A stretch of 64,000 nucleotides of DNA. It comes from Microglena sp. YARC. Taxonomy: Eukaryota > Chlorophyta > Chlorophyceae > Chlamydomonadales > Chlamydomonadaceae. The stretch is from NCBI GenBank assembly GCA_022414725.1, contig CM039465.1, positions 1,546,593 to 1,610,592 of the forward strand. Reading direction: 5' to 3'. The position numbers were made by a program, and so were the translations under genes. Positions 1 to 15,200 of the stretch are shown one piece after another (position 1 is the stretch's first letter; every line of letters starts with the position of its first letter). The notes beneath the pieces are model-generated. The model ran no database searches. It saw only the letters and a program-made list of their open reading frames with translations, and had not been told where the DNA came from.

Positions 1-360
1 GACAGACATACACAAATACACACACACCTACAAGCCAGACTGACAGACACACTTTCAGACACACACATAATCATGGACAGACACACATACCCGGCACAGG
101 GCATGTTCCTCCCTATCCCAGACAGACATACACAAATACACACACACCTACAAGCCAGACTGACAGACACACTTTCAGACACACACATAATCATGGACAG
201 ACACACATACCCGGCACAGGGCATGTTCCTCCCTATCCCAGACAGACATACACAAATACACACACACCTACAAGCCAGACTGACAGACACACTCTCAGAC
301 ACACACATAATCATGGACAGACACACATACCCGGTACAGGGCATGTTCTTCCCAGGTCAA
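1..360. repeat. 120-bp minisatellite, 3 copies
   Basis: Three almost identical 120-bp units begin with gacagacatacacaaatac at 1, 121 and 241. The array runs off the left edge. It probably lies in an intron of the PLAT gene, because no exon-like segment is visible. Confidence 0.95.
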
Positions 361-483
361 GACAGATGGTATGCTGTGTTTTGAGGCAACAGTAGCACCA
401 GGGTTGGTTGCATTCTGTACTCAATAGTGTGGTGTAGTAGTGTTTATACTGACCATGTTTACTCTGCCCACAGATGGTGACCA

Positions 484-1268
484 AATGGTAACTTCCCATT
501 CAACAACTGGATCAACCAGAAGCCTTCTTACCTAGATTACCTTCTTTCATTACCTTGTTGCTTACCTTGCTTCTTACCTTGTTTCTTACCTTGCTTCTTA
601 CCTTGCTTCCTACTATCAAGTGCCTGGATAAGGTTGACGTTATGAGCAGTGCCACAAACAACTCCTCCAGCTTCCCATTCAACAACTGGATCCACCAGAA
701 GCCTTCCCACCTTGCTCACCTTTTTCCTTACCTTGCCTCCTGCCTTGCTTCCTACCTTATTGTCTTCTGCCTTGCTTCCTACTGACAGGCACCTGGGGAA
801 GGTAGACTTCATGAGCAGTGCCACGAACAACTCCTTCAGCTTCCAATTCAACAACTGGATTGACCAGAAGCCTTCCTACCTAGCTTACCTGTTTTCATTA
901 CCTTGCTTCTTACCTCGCCCTCTACCTCGCTTCCTACTATCAGGCACCTGGATAAGGAAGACGTCATGAGCAGTGCCAGAAACAACTCCTCCAGCTTCCC
1001 ATTCAACAACTGGATCGACCAGAAGCCTTCCTACCTTGCTCACCTTTTTCCTTACCTTGCCTCCTGCCTTGCTTCCTACCTTATTGTCTTCTGCCTTGCT
1101 TCCTACTGACAGGCACCTGGAGAAGGTAGATGTTATGAGCAGTGCCACGAACAACTCCTTCAGCTTCCCTTTCAAACAACTGGATCAACCAGAAGCCTTC
1201 CTACCTAGCTTACCTGTTTCCCTTACCTTGCTTCTTACCTCGCCCTCTACCTTGCCTCCTACTATCAG
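484..1268 (+). repeat. Acceptor-side echo array before exon a
   Basis: Four copies of acceptor plus the first 60-70 nt of exon a start at about 620, 789, 944 and 1113; the real exon is at 1269. Spacings are 169, 155, 169 and 156, so the higher-order unit is a dimer of about 324 bp. Between copies lie ccttcctaccttgctcac-like pyrimidine-rich stretches. Copies retain cag|gcacctgg but lack the downstream exon half. Confidence 0.9.
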
Positions 1269-1445
1269 GCACCTGGATAAGGTTGACGTCATGAGCAGTG
1301 CCACGAACAACTCCTACAACTTCCCCTTCAACAACTGGATTGACCAGAAGCATGGGCTTGAGCACGTCATCTGGCGGGACGGCATCGAAGGACAGTCTGT
1401 ACCTCAAGTTGACTACCGAGTGAACGTGTACACCTCTGACATGAG
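1269..1445 (+). CDS. PLAT gene exon a: end of module 1, start of module 2
   Basis: The acceptor is ctatcag and the donor atgag|gtac. The first base completes a split Trp codon (W|HLDKVDV), the usual phase-2 junction of this gene. The exon encodes [11 protein letters not shown], the closing strand of a PLAT module, then [10 protein letters not shown], which opens the next. Of five similar copies between 620 and 1340, only this one reads on into the [11 protein letters not shown] segment, so it is taken as the functional exon. Confidence 0.85.
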
Positions 1446-4400
1446 GTACAAAAATAGTACGCCTTATTACGATGGAAGAGTGTTAACCAAATAATCCACC
1501 AGTAATTAAACAATGTGGCCTAGCGCACATCACCTGGCGGGACGGCATCGAAGGACAGTCTGCACCTCAAGTTGACTACCGAGTGAACGTGTACACCTCT
1601 GACATGAGGTACAAAAATAGTACGCCTTATTACGATGGAAGAGTGTTAACCAAATAATCCACCAGTAATTAAACAATGTGGCCTAGAGCACATCACCTGG
1701 CGGGACGGCATCGAAGGACAGTCTGTACCTCAAGTTGACTACCGAGTGAACGTGTACACCTCTGACATGAGGTACAAAAATAGTACGCCTTATTACGATG
1801 GAAGAGTGTTAACCAAATAATCCACCAGTAATTAAACAATGTGGCCTAGAGCACATCACCTGGCGGGACGGCATCGAAGGACAGTCTGTACCTCAAGTTG
1901 ACTACCGAGTGAACGTGTACACCTCTGACATGAGGTACAAAAATAGTACGCCTTATTACGATGGAAGAGTGTTAACCAAATAATCCACCAGTAATTAAAC
2001 AATGTGGCCTAGAGCACATCACCTGGCGGGACGGCATCGAAGGACAGTCTGTACCTCAAGTTGACTACGAGTGAACGTGTACACCTCTGACAATGAGGTA
2101 CAAAAATAGTACGCCTTATTACGATGGAAGAGTGTTAACCAAATAATCCACCAGTAATTAAACAATGTGGCCTAGAGCACATCACCTGGCGGAACGGCAT
2201 CGAAGGACAGTCTGTACCTCAAGTTGACTACCGAGTGAACGTGTACACCTCTGACATGAGGTACAAAAATAGTGCGCCTTATTACGATGGAAGAGTGTTA
2301 ACCAAATAATCACCAGTAATTAAAACAATGTGCCTAGAGCACATCACCTGGCGGAACGGCATCGAAGGACAGTCTGTACCTCAAGTTGACTACCGAGTGA
2401 ACGTGTACACCTCTGACATCAGGTACAAAAATAAAACCTATAAATGACATCAGGCAAAAAAAAACATAAATGATACCAGGTACCGCCCCGGACAATGTGC
2501 ACACCTCTAACATCAGGTAAATATATATACAATAAATAAATTGCATCATGTTCATTACCCTGTCAATGTGAACTCCCCCCCCCCCCACCACCACCACCAC
2601 CACCACTAAACACACACACTCTCCTACCACACACGCCACCACCACCACCAAAACACACACACTCTCCTACCACACACGCCACCACCACCACCAAACACAC
2701 CACACTCTCCTACCACACACGCCACCACCACCACCAAAACACACACACTCTCCTACCACACACGCCACCACCACCACCAAACACACACACTCTCCTACCA
2801 CACACACCACCACCACCACCAAACACACACACTCTCCTACCACACACGCCACCACCACCACCAAACACACACACTCTCCTACCACACACACCACCATCAC
2901 CACCACCACCACCACCACCACCACCACCACCAAACAACACACACTCTCCTACCACACACGCCACCACCACCACCACCACCAACACACCACACACTCTCCT
3001 ACCACACACGCCACCACCACCACCAAACACACACACTCTCCTACCACACACACACCACCACACCACCACCACCACCACCACCACCACCACCACCACCAAA
3101 CACACACACTCTCCTACCACACACGCCACCACCACCACCACCACCAAACACACACACTCTCCTACCACACACGCCACACCACCACCAAACACACACACTC
3201 TCCACCACCACACGCCACCACCACCAGCACCACCACCAAACACACGACACTCTCCTACCACACACGCACCACCACCCACCAAACACACACACTCTCCTAC
3301 CACCACACCACCACCACCACACCACCACCTACCACCACACCACACACTCTCACCACACGCCGCCCACCACCATCACCACCACCAAACACATACACTCTCA
3401 ATGTGTACACATCTGAAAACAGGTTCAAAAAATTAAAGCATATAAAAGGCATCAGGTAAAAAACATGACATCAGGTATAAACAAAAGACATCAGGCAAAA
3501 AAACAAAAGACATCAGGTAAAAAACATGACATCAGTAAGACATCAGGCAAAAAAACATAAGACATCAGGTAAAACATGACATCAGGTACACATCAGGCAA
3601 AAAAACAAAAGACATCAGGTAAAAAACATGACATCAGGTATAAACATAAGACATCAGGCAAAAAACATAAGACATCAGGCAAAAAACAAAAGACATCAGG
3701 TAAAAAAACATTGACATCAGGTATAAACATGACATCAGTCAAAAATCAGGCAAAAACAAAGACATCAGGTAAAAAACAAAAAGACAATCAGGTATAAACA
3801 TAAGACATCAGGCAAAAAACATAAGACATCAGGCAAAAAACAAAAGACATCAGGTAAAAAACATGACATCAGGTACAAACAAAAGACATCAGGCAAAAAA
3901 AACAAAAGACATCAGGTAAAAAACATGACATCAGGTATAAACATAAGACATCAGGCAAAAAACATAAGACATCAGGCAAAAAACAAAAGACATCAGGTTA
4001 AAACATGACATCAGGTACAAACAAAAGACATCAGGCAAAAAAACAAAAGACATCAGGTAAAAAACATGACATCAGGTATAAGACATCAGGCAAAAAACAC
4101 AATAAACGATCAGACATAAATCAGGTGAAAAAAAAAAGGTTACAAAACACAAAAAAAACAAGACATAGGCAAAAAACAAAAGACATCAGGTAAAAAAACA
4201 TGTAAGACAAACATGAGAAGTACACAAAAAAAAAAAAGACATCAGGTTAAAAGCACATCAAAAAACAAAAGACATCAGGTAAAAAAACATGACATCAGGA
4301 CATACGACATCAGGTAAAAAACAAAAGACATCAGGTAAAAAACATGACATCAGGTATAAACAAAAGAAATCAGGTAAAAAACATGACATCAGGTAAAAAA

Positions 4401-7075
4401 CAAAAGACATCAGGTAAAAAAAACATGACATCAGGTAAAAAATATGACATCAGGTAAAAAAACAAATGACACCAGGTAAAAAACAAATGACATCAAGTCG
4501 AGTACCGAGTCAATGTGTCCACCTCTGACATCAGGTAACAAAATCAAATTTCTGGGCGATACCCACAGAAATCTGGGTACACCACCACCACCTCCCCCCA
4601 CCCACCCACGCAGCTTCAACCCAGATCCCCACCACCACCACTACAACAACAACAACAACACAAGGGTCATATTTTTACCTCAACACAGCTTGAATACATT
4701 TTCTACTGTCTGTATCCAGGGTTGACCGACAGTAAACAAAAAACTGATTGTTTTTCTACTGCCCGCTACCAGGAGTAGCTTCGCGTGTCAAGAGTAGCAG
4801 ACAGTAGAGTAGAGTAGAGTAGAGTAGCAGACAGTAGAGTAGAGTAGAGTAGCAGACAGTAGAGTAGAGTAGAGTAGCAGACAGACAGACAGTAGCAGAC
4901 AGACAGTAGAGTAGAGTAGCAGACAGTAGAAAAAATAAGAAGACAATTAAAACTAAGATTTACACACATACATGTTTTCATACTGCCTGTCACAAGAACC
5001 GACAGAACGTAGAAAAAAAGAGGAAGAAATTAAAAATCAAATAACAAAAAAATGTTTTTCTATCTCATACTGTCTGTCACCTGGAGTTGCAGAAAGTAGA
5101 AGTAACTAAATGTAAAACTACAATTAAAAACTAACATCAAAAATACTGAATTGTATTGCACTGTCTGTCTCCAGGGGTGCCGGCACTGATGCTAACGTTT
5201 TTGTTGAGCTGCATGGCATGCTGGGTGTTGTTGGCCAGCAATCTCTGGAGGTGAGCACGGCCAAAGGTTTAATAGTCAAACACTAATGAGCGATTTGATT
5301 TGAATGATGTATTTTGCACGTTACCATAGTCTTTTGTCACATGAACTTACACACATTTAGGGAATGGTAATACTATATCATACGAGATCATGTCATCATA
5401 TGATATCATATGGTGCCGGCAGTCTGACTAAGCTAATGTTACCGTTTATATGCAATATCATATAATGCAATTTGTATGATATCAAATGATATCACACTCG
5501 CCTTTGGACAACATCATATGATATGCCGGTCCCCACATATATCGGACAATATCTGTATGATGCGTCATGTATTCATAATAGTAGTATATACCAGCTAGCT
5601 GAGTGCACTGATGTACAGAGGCAATACTCATGGGCTGAGTGCACTGAGTGCACTATGTACAGATATGAAATGCTGGGTGTTGCTGACTCGTGTGTTTGTG
5701 CCCTCCTCAGCTGCATCATAATTCATCAGCTGCTTTTCTGCACAGTATGTGTGGGGTGGGTCAGACGTCTACTTGCTTCTCCAGCATGTATGCTAGCTTA
5801 GCTTCCTTCTTTCTTGCAAGTTTCTTTCATTCCAGCGTGTGTGTATTGGATGATGAGACTGTCAACTTGATTCTCCAGGGTAGGTCGATGCGGATAGGTG
5901 CGTGTGTGTGTTTGTGTCATTCCTTCAGGTAAGCACTCTCAGCGTATCCCTCTTCCCTGCAGTCTATCTGAATACCACTGGACTGTAATATGGATACATA
6001 CATACATATGCACATCCCTCTTCCCACACACCCAACACTCACCCACCACTTACTACCACCGCGCAGACTCATGGCAAGAACTTCAATCAATAACCCTACT
6101 GCCCCACCACACACCTCATCCCACACACACCCAATCAACCCCACCACCCAACCCATCCCTCACCACACAACCCTCCCCACTGTGCAAACTCATGGCAATA
6201 ACTTCAAGCAATAACTCTACTTCCCCACCACCCACCATGTCTCTCACCCACCCACTCAACTCCACCACCCACTTCGTCCCTCACACACCCACTCAACTCC
6301 ACCACCCACCTTGTCTCTCACCCACCCACTCAACTCCACCACCCACCTCGTCCCTCACACACCCACTCAACTCCACAACCCACTTCGTCCCTCACCCACC
6401 CACTCAACTCCACCACCCACCTTGTCTCTCACCCACCCACTCAACTCCACCACCCACCTTGTCTCTCACCCACCCACTCAACTCCACCTCCCACTTCGTC
6501 CCTCACCCACCCACTCAACTCCACCACCCACCTTGTCTCTCACCCACCCACTCAACTCCACCACCCACTTCGTCCCTCACCCACCTACTCAACTCCACCA
6601 CCCAACCCGTCCCTAACCCACCCACTCAACTCCACCACCCACTTCGTCCCTCACCCACCCACTCAACTCCACCACCCAACCCGTCCCTCACCCCACCCCC
6701 ACCCCCACCACTACGCAGACCCATGGCAACAACTTCGAGCGCGGCAACCTCGACACATTTGTCGTCAAGGGAACTGACATTGGAGACGTGGAGAAAGTGA
6801 TTGTGTGGCACGATAACGCCATGATGGGCTCTGCATGGTGTGCTGTTGATTTCCCTTTTCAAAAAACCCTAGGTCCCTAGAGCACACTGCCCGCCCCCCC
6901 CCCCCCCCCTCACACACACACACAGAAATATATACTGACTGACACGCAGAGAGACAGACAGGCATAGATTTTCCCCTGGCATGATAACGCCATTCTTGTC
7001 TCTGCATGGTGCGCTGTTGATTTCCCTTTTCGAAAAACTTAGGTCCCTAGTGCTCACTGTCCAGATCCCCCCCCC

Positions 7076-7109
<34 letters not shown>

Positions 7110-9224
7110 ATTGGCTCTGCATGGTGTGCTGTTGATATCCCTATTTTTTGAAAAAGTGATTGTGTGGCACGTTAATGCCATGCTGGGTAGGGAGCTGCCT
7201 AGATGCTGCTACGTATAGCCCCAAAAAGAACGATGCACAGCTCCATGGCTCCAGCTCTGATTATGTTGTTGGCTGCACATGTACTTCAGCAGCTCCCTTT
7301 CCCCTCATTTCATTTTCACCAATTCTGATTCTGATCCTCACCAATTCATTTTCACCCAATTCATTTTCACCCAATTCATTTTCACCCAATTCATTTTCAC
7401 CAATTTTGGTTCTGATTTTCGCCAAATTCTTTTTCACCAATTCTGATTTTCACCACTTCTGCTCTCGTCTTTTGCAGGCACCTGCAGTCCATTGACGTTT
7501 TCAACCCCGCCACCCAGCGCACCTACTACTTCCCGTGTGATGCCTGGCTGGAAGAGACCAAGGCGGAAGGAATTGATGGGTGCAAGAAAGTACTGCTAGA
7601 AGGTGTGTGGCGGCAAGCAGCTCAATGGGCAATATTAAAACAAATGTAAATCTGTTATTTGATTTATTTCAAATAATGGATTTACATTTATTTTCATCCA
7701 TTATTTTATTTATTTCGCCACATTCAGGAGGAGCTGCAAGTATGCTACACACTCAAATACTAACACACACACACACAAAACACATGCACACGTGCATACT
7801 AACACTCACACAAAACACATGCACCCAAAACACACGCACACACACAAAACACACACACAAATACTTACTAACACACACACAAAACACACACACAAATACA
7901 TACTAACACACACACAAAACACACACATGTACACATTCAGGAGGAGCGGGTGCGGCTGCGAAGAGCAAGTACAAAGTTGAAGTGAAGACCAGCGATGTCC
8001 GTGGAGCTGGGACTGATGCCGACATTAGCATTCAAGTGTTTGGCAAGACTGGAGACACGGGCAGCAAAGTGTTGTGAGTATTGAAATAAAGAAGCACAGA
8101 AACACAGAAACACAGAAACACAGACAGCAGTTCAAATGTTTGGGAAGACTGGAGACACTTGCAACAAAGTGTTGTGAGTATTGAAAGAAAGAAGCACAGA
8201 AGCCTATAAACACAGAAACACAGAGGCAACACAGAAACACAGAAAGCAGCTATGGTGTCTGGGACGACTGTAGACACGGGCAATGAAGTGTTGTGAGTAT
8301 TTGGAAGTGTATAAGTTATTTCAGCTACGAGCAGCCGCTTCTAGGCAGCTCCCCTGACTGGCTATTCAGCCAAACCTGGCAAAACCTTGAAGCTGGCATG
8401 ATCAGCTGTCCAGAACTGCTGGAATGTTTTGGTGTAGCCCAATGGCTGGCTCAAGGATCTGCCAAGTAGCTGCTATGAGAAGCCAAGAAGAAACCTGAAG
8501 TGGATGCTTTGTCCTAAGGTTGCATGGCTGCCCATCACCACCAGAACAATAACAACACCATAGACATGTGTTGTATGTTGTTGTTGTTGTTGTTGCCCAC
8601 CACCACCAGGACCCTGCTTTGTGTGCCTGTATGCGCCAGTTTGGCTTCCCTTGGTCTGGAACACACACACACAAACGCGTATACGTGCATTTGAATCAGA
8701 ATAACAATAAACGGTGAGCGATGCAATGTGAGGCTAATTAGGATACGTGGTTACATACATTCATACATCATGCATTATTACATAAGTACATAAATACAGC
8801 ATAGATGTGTGTGTTTAGGGGGGGCGGGGGGGGGGGGGGGGGGGGGATATGGTCATACGGGGATGTGTGGCTTGTACAGGTGCACATGGGAATTATACTT
8901 TGATATGATTTATAATAATTTACACATGCAATACTAATTGGTAATTATTATAGCATGCAATGCAAATGTATCATAAGTCATACATGCAATAATAGTGGAT
9001 AATGATTTGCACATGCAATACTAATTGATACTATTCAAACATGCAATACTAATTGATACAATTCAAACATGCAATACGAACTTATCATAAGTCATTCATG
9101 CAATACGAATTTATAATAATTTACACATGCAATACTAATTGATCATTTTGCATCCTTTCCATACGTATTGAAACATGCAATAGTGACTAATTCGTGCAAC
9201 CCAAGGGGCCCAAACCTGGGGGTG

Positions 9225-9260
<36 letters not shown>

Positions 9261-12200
9261 GAAAAGTGAATACTAAAATGAGCATACATGCAAAACTGTC
9301 CAGAATCATTTTTCAGAGATATCATACATTTCTGACTGTAGGGATGACTCAAAGGACAACTTTGAGAGGAACATGCTGGACACCTTTTTTGTAGAGGTAG
9401 GTTTGTCTCTTGTGTCAGAGTAGGTGTGTCTTTTGATGAACATTGATGTGTTATTGTGCACTTGGCAGTGACAGAAACGTTCATGTGTTCACATTCGTGT
9501 GTAAGTAGGGTGCGGATATCAAAGACATCCAGAGTTACCCGATATTCAACAAATACAGCGACAATGCATCAACAAAAACATGGTCAACATGGATTCTTGG
9601 CGTGATAAGCTCTGGCCAGATGGATGGACAGCGGTGACCGAAGATGGAAAGTGAGTGTGGCGTTCATACTTAGTGTACATGCCATACACGTGTGGGTGAG
9701 AGAGAGGGTTTGTTACTTAAACTCAGCAAATTGTGTGAGAGAGAGGATTAGGTACATCAGCAAAAACAAGAACACCAACAGTAACAACGGTAACAACAAC
9801 AGCATTGGTGCATTATTGTGCACTTATCAGTGGCAGAAACAAGAACACCAACGGTAACAACACCAGCATTGGTGTAGTATTGTGCACTTATCAGTGGCAG
9901 AAACAAGAACACCAACGGTAACAACAACAGCATTGGTGTAGTATTGTGCACTTATCAGTGGCAGAAACAAGAACACCAACAGTAACAACAACAGCATTGG
10001 TGTATTATTGTGCACTTATCAGTGGCAGAAACATGCATGTATTCACATCCATGTGTGCTTAGCAGTGACAACAACGTTCATGTGTTCGCATTCGTATGTA
10101 AATAGGGTCCTGATGTTGAAGATGTCCTGAGTAACCGGATAGAGTGTGATGGATACCACCTCCGTATCGTACATGTGCGCATACACGGCTGCTCTCTGTC
10201 TTCACCAGTGACAGCACCACTACCACCACTGCTACCACCACCACTACCACCACTACAACCACCACTACTATCACCACCACAACTACCACAACCCCTTCTA
10301 CCACTACCACCACTACTACTACCACTACTACTATCAACACCACTACTACCACCACCACTACTACCTCCACGACCACTACTACCCGCACTACCACCACCAG
10401 CACTACTACCGCCACCACTACTACCTCAACCATCACTACCACCAACACTACTACCACTACCACCACCAACACTACTACCAGTACTACCTCCACTACCACT
10501 ACCACCACCACTACCACCACTACTTCTACTACCACCGCTACTACCAGCACCACCAACGACAACATTCACGTGTTCTTCTGCAAGTAGGGTCCTGGCATTG
10601 GAGACATCCACAGTTACTGAATAGTGTTTGATGGCTACCCACTTAAGTATATCATACTCTCACACACAAATCTGCTCTCTGTCTTCACCAGTGACAACAA
10701 CCTGCGTGTGTTCTTCTGCAAATAGGGTCCTGACATTGGAGACATACAGAGTTGCCGGATTGTGTGTGACGGCTCAGGTCTAGGCGCTGGCTGGCACCTG
10801 GACTACATCATTGTCACCAACATGAGCACCGGGGCCACCGCCAAGTTCCTCTACAAGTGCGTGAATAGTATAAATGAATGCATACAAGTGCGTGAATAGT
10901 ATCAATAAATAAATGCAAGTGCGTGAATAGAATAGAGAAATACATACAAGTGCGTGAATAGTATAAATGAATGCATACAAGTGCGTGAATAGTATCAATA
11001 AATAAATGCAAGTGCGTGAATAGAATAAGCAAATAAATACACGTGCGTGAATAGGATAAATATATACAAGTGTGTGAATAGGATAAATAAACAAATAAAT
11101 ACATGTGCGTGAATAGAATAAATAAATAAGTAAATTCAAGTGCGTGAAGAGTATAAATAAACAAATAAATACACGCGCGTGGATAGGATAAATAAATACA
11201 AGTGCGTGGATAGGATAAATAAATACAAGTGCGTGGATAGGATAAATAAATACAAGTGCGTGGATAGGATAAATAAATACAAGTGCGTGGATAGGATAAA
11301 TAAATACAAGTGCGTGGATAGGATAAATAAATAAATTATGTGCCTGATTACCCATCCTCAAATGACCAAGATAAACTACAATTCGACCTATAATAACCTA
11401 TAATAAGACCTGTAATAAAAGGAAAATACTTTTTTGAAATTCACGGGGAATACACATATTACAAATCTAGAAATTACGTCTACCTTCACCTCCACCTCAA
11501 GCAACGCCTGACCCAAATAAATGCTGATCGCCAACAGTAACATCAATAGTCAAAACATATATGAATATTACAATACATGTTGCGCTTTATGACGGGGCGC
11601 GTGAGGTTGAGGGGGCAAGCCCGTTCGCTTGTGCTGAGCCCAACCACCAATGCCTGACCCCAACGTGTTCTTACCAACAACTGATCGTCATCAAGTCTAG
11701 ACGCCAACCTCCAACCAACAACCAACCAACAACCACCAACCTCCACACGCTGACCCCAACGTGTTCTTACCAACAACTGATCGTCATCAAGTCTAGACGC
11801 CAACCTCCAACCAACAACCAACCAACAACCACCAACCTCCACACGCTGACCCCAACGTGTTCTAATCAACAACTGATCGTACGAACCACTTGTTCTGACC
11901 AACAACTTCTTCTTGACAACAACTGCAGGGATTGGGTCGATGACAAGAAGGGCTGGAGCCATACCCTGTTCCCAGAGGGAGTCACGCCAAATCTGGTAAA
12001 GAACAAAACAAGAGATATTTTGATATATGTTGAGTTGAACACCTGGTCGTATTCATTTAAATGTTAACTTTCATATTTTAATTTATTATTTTAATGCGCA
12101 ATGGACTCTCAGGTGACCATGTGCACATCTTTCCTTGTTTGGTTTTTTAATAGATTTTTTTTTTTTTTTTTTAAAGCAGTATGCTGGTATTTTATATACC

Positions 12201-15200
12201 TCGAAACTGTGTTAGATCGTTAGTCTAATCATGGTTTAAAATGTGTATGGGCATCACCTTTTGAACTTTTTACTGGTAACGTGTACTTCTAGATTTGCAC
12301 TGGAAATTTATATGGCTATTATCTTTTGGAGTCACTCAATCATGTAACCTAGTGATATTGGTTGTAAGCACTAACCACCCCACCACCACCACTACCCATA
12401 CCACCCCACCATTAGATAAATCTGTACGGGTATCATATTTTGAAATAATCACTCAATCATTTGCAGGCACGTGTAATGGACTATCAAGTGACCGTGTACA
12501 CTAGCGACATCCGAGGGGCTGGAACTGATGGTGACGTGTTCATCACCCTCGCGTAAGTTGTGTCACTCTAGATGACATAGGAGTGTGATGTAGCAGTTAG
12601 TTGTATTGCCTGTATTGCATAGGGGGGGCTAGGACTGATGGTGACGTGTTCATCACCCTCGCGTAAGTTGTGTCACTCTAGATGACATAGGAGTGTGATG
12701 TAGCAGTTAGTTGTATTGCCTGTATTGCATAGGGGGGGCTAGGACTGATGGTGACGTGTTCATCACCCTCGCGTAAGTTGTGTCACTCTAGATGACATAG
12801 GAGTGTGATGTAGCAGTTTGTTGTATTGCCTGTATTGCATAGGGGGGGCTAGGACTGATGGTGGCGACTTCATCACCCTCGCGTAAGTTGTGTCACTCTA
12901 GATGACATAGGAGTGTGATGTAGCAGTTAGTTGTATTGCCTGTATTGCATAGGGGGGGCTAGGACTGATGGTGACGTGTTCATCACCCTCGCGTAAGTTG
13001 TGTCACTCTAGATGACATAGGAGTGTGATGTAGCAGTTAGTTGTATTGCCTGTATTGCATATGGGGGGCTGGGACTGATGGTGGCGTCTTCATCGCTCGC
13101 GCGTAAGTTGTGTCTCTCTAGATGACATAGGAGTGTGATGTAGCAGTTAGTTGTATTGCCTGTATTGCATATGGGGGGCTGGGACTGATGGTGGCGTCTT
13201 CATCGCTCGCGCGTAAGTTGTGTCTCTCTAGATGACATAGGAGTGTGATGTAGCAGTTAGTTGTATTGCCTGTATTGCATATGGGGGGCTGGGACTGATG
13301 GTGGCGTCTTCATCGCTCGCGCGTAAGTTGTGTCACTCTAGATGACATAGGAGTGTGATGTAGCAGTTAGTTGTATTGCCTGTATTGCATATGGGGGGCT
13401 GGGACTGATGGTGGCGTCTTCATCGCTCGCGCGTAAGTTGTGTCACTCTAGAGGATGTAGAAGTGTGATTTAGTAGTTAGTTGTATTGCCTGTATTGCCT
13501 ACGGGGGGCTGGAACTGATGGTGACATGGCATAAGCAGCAGTGCTCCATGCTGAAGAGTGCCGTGTCAAGAGTGGGCCTCAGAAAACCACATACATTTAT
13601 ATTTCAATTTGTGTGCAATATCCTGCAGGGGTGAAACTAGGATTGGTATCATCTTTTGAAATAGTCACTTGATCGTGTGACGGTGTACTCTAGTGATATC
13701 GGTTGTAAGCACTACCCACACCACCCACACCAACCACCACCAACCACACCAACCAGCACTACCCACACCAACCACACCAACCACCACCAACCAAACCAAC
13801 CAGCACTACCCACACCAACCACACCAACCACCACCAACCACACCAACCAGCACTACCCACACCACCCACACCAACCACCACCCACCACCACCCACACCAC
13901 CCACACCACCACTACCACCACCACCCCGCAACCATAAAAATGTTTACTTGAATTTGTGTGTTGTCTCCTGCAGGGGCGAAACTGGCTCCATGGAGATGCT
14001 AACCACCCTCGTGCACATTTATGCCACTCATTATCATCATCATAATGATCAGCATCATCACCATCATCATCATCACTTTACCATGGAGATGCTAACCACC
14101 CTTGTGCGCATTTATGCCACTCATCATCGTCATCAATATCATAATAATCAGCAGCATCGCCATCATCATCATCATCATCATCTCTTTCACAATGTGCAGG
14201 CGTGAAACTGGCCCCATGGAGGAGCTAACAACCCTCGCGCAAATGTATGCCACTCATCATCATAATAATGAAAATCAGCATCATTACCATCAGCATCATC
14301 ACTTTCACAACGTGCAGGGACGAAACTGGTACCATGAAGATGCTAACCACCCGTGTGCACATTTATGCCGCTTATCATAATCATAATGATCAGCAGCATC
14401 GCCATCAGCAGCATCAGCAGCATCAATTTCACAACGTGCAGGGACGAAACTGGCACCGTGAAGATGCTAACCACTCGTGTGCACATTTATGCCACTTATC
14501 ATAATCATAATGATCAGCAGCATCGCCATCAGCAGCATCAGCAGCATCAAATTCACAACGTGCAGGGACGAAACTGGCACCGTGAAGATGCTAACCACCT
14601 GTGTGCACATTTATGCCACTTATCATAATCATAATGATCAGCAGCATCGCCATCAGCAGCATCAGCAGCATCAATTTCACAACGTGCAGGGACGAAACTG
14701 GCACCGTGAAGATGCTAACCACCCGTGTGCACATTTATGCCACTTATCATAATCATAATGATCAGCAGCATCGCCATCAGCAGCATCAGCAGCATCAATT
14801 TCACAACGTGCAGGGACGAAACTGGCACCGTGAAGATGCTAACCACCCGTGTGCACATTTATGCCACTTATCATAATCATAATGATCAGCAGCATCGCCA
14901 TCAGCAGCATCAGCAGCATCAAATTCACAACGTGCAGGGACGAAACTGGCACCGTGAAGATGATGCCGTCATCATCAGCAGCATCAATTTCACAACGTGC
15001 AGGGACGAAACTGGCACGTGAAGATGCGTGTGCACATTTATGCCACTTATCATAATCATAATGATCAGCAGCATCGCCATCAGCAGCATCAGCAGCATCA
15101 ATTTCACAACGTGCAGGGACGAAACTGGCACCGTGAAGATGCTAACCACCCGTGTGCACATTTATGCCACATATCATAATCAATGATCATCAGCCATCAG

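Noticed and set aside
2334..3345. Val/Gly/Cys-rich - strand frames
   Set aside because: Complement of CCA and CA repeats; composition artefact.
5523..5932. Small + strand frames with Cys-rich sequence between exons b and c
   Set aside because: They lie in an intron, overlap element D and a gtgcactgatgtacag repeat, and do not fit PLAT phase.
10059..10624. Val-rich and Pro/Leu-rich frames of 150-170 codons
   Set aside because: Both strands of an ACC/ACT trinucleotide tract; low complexity.
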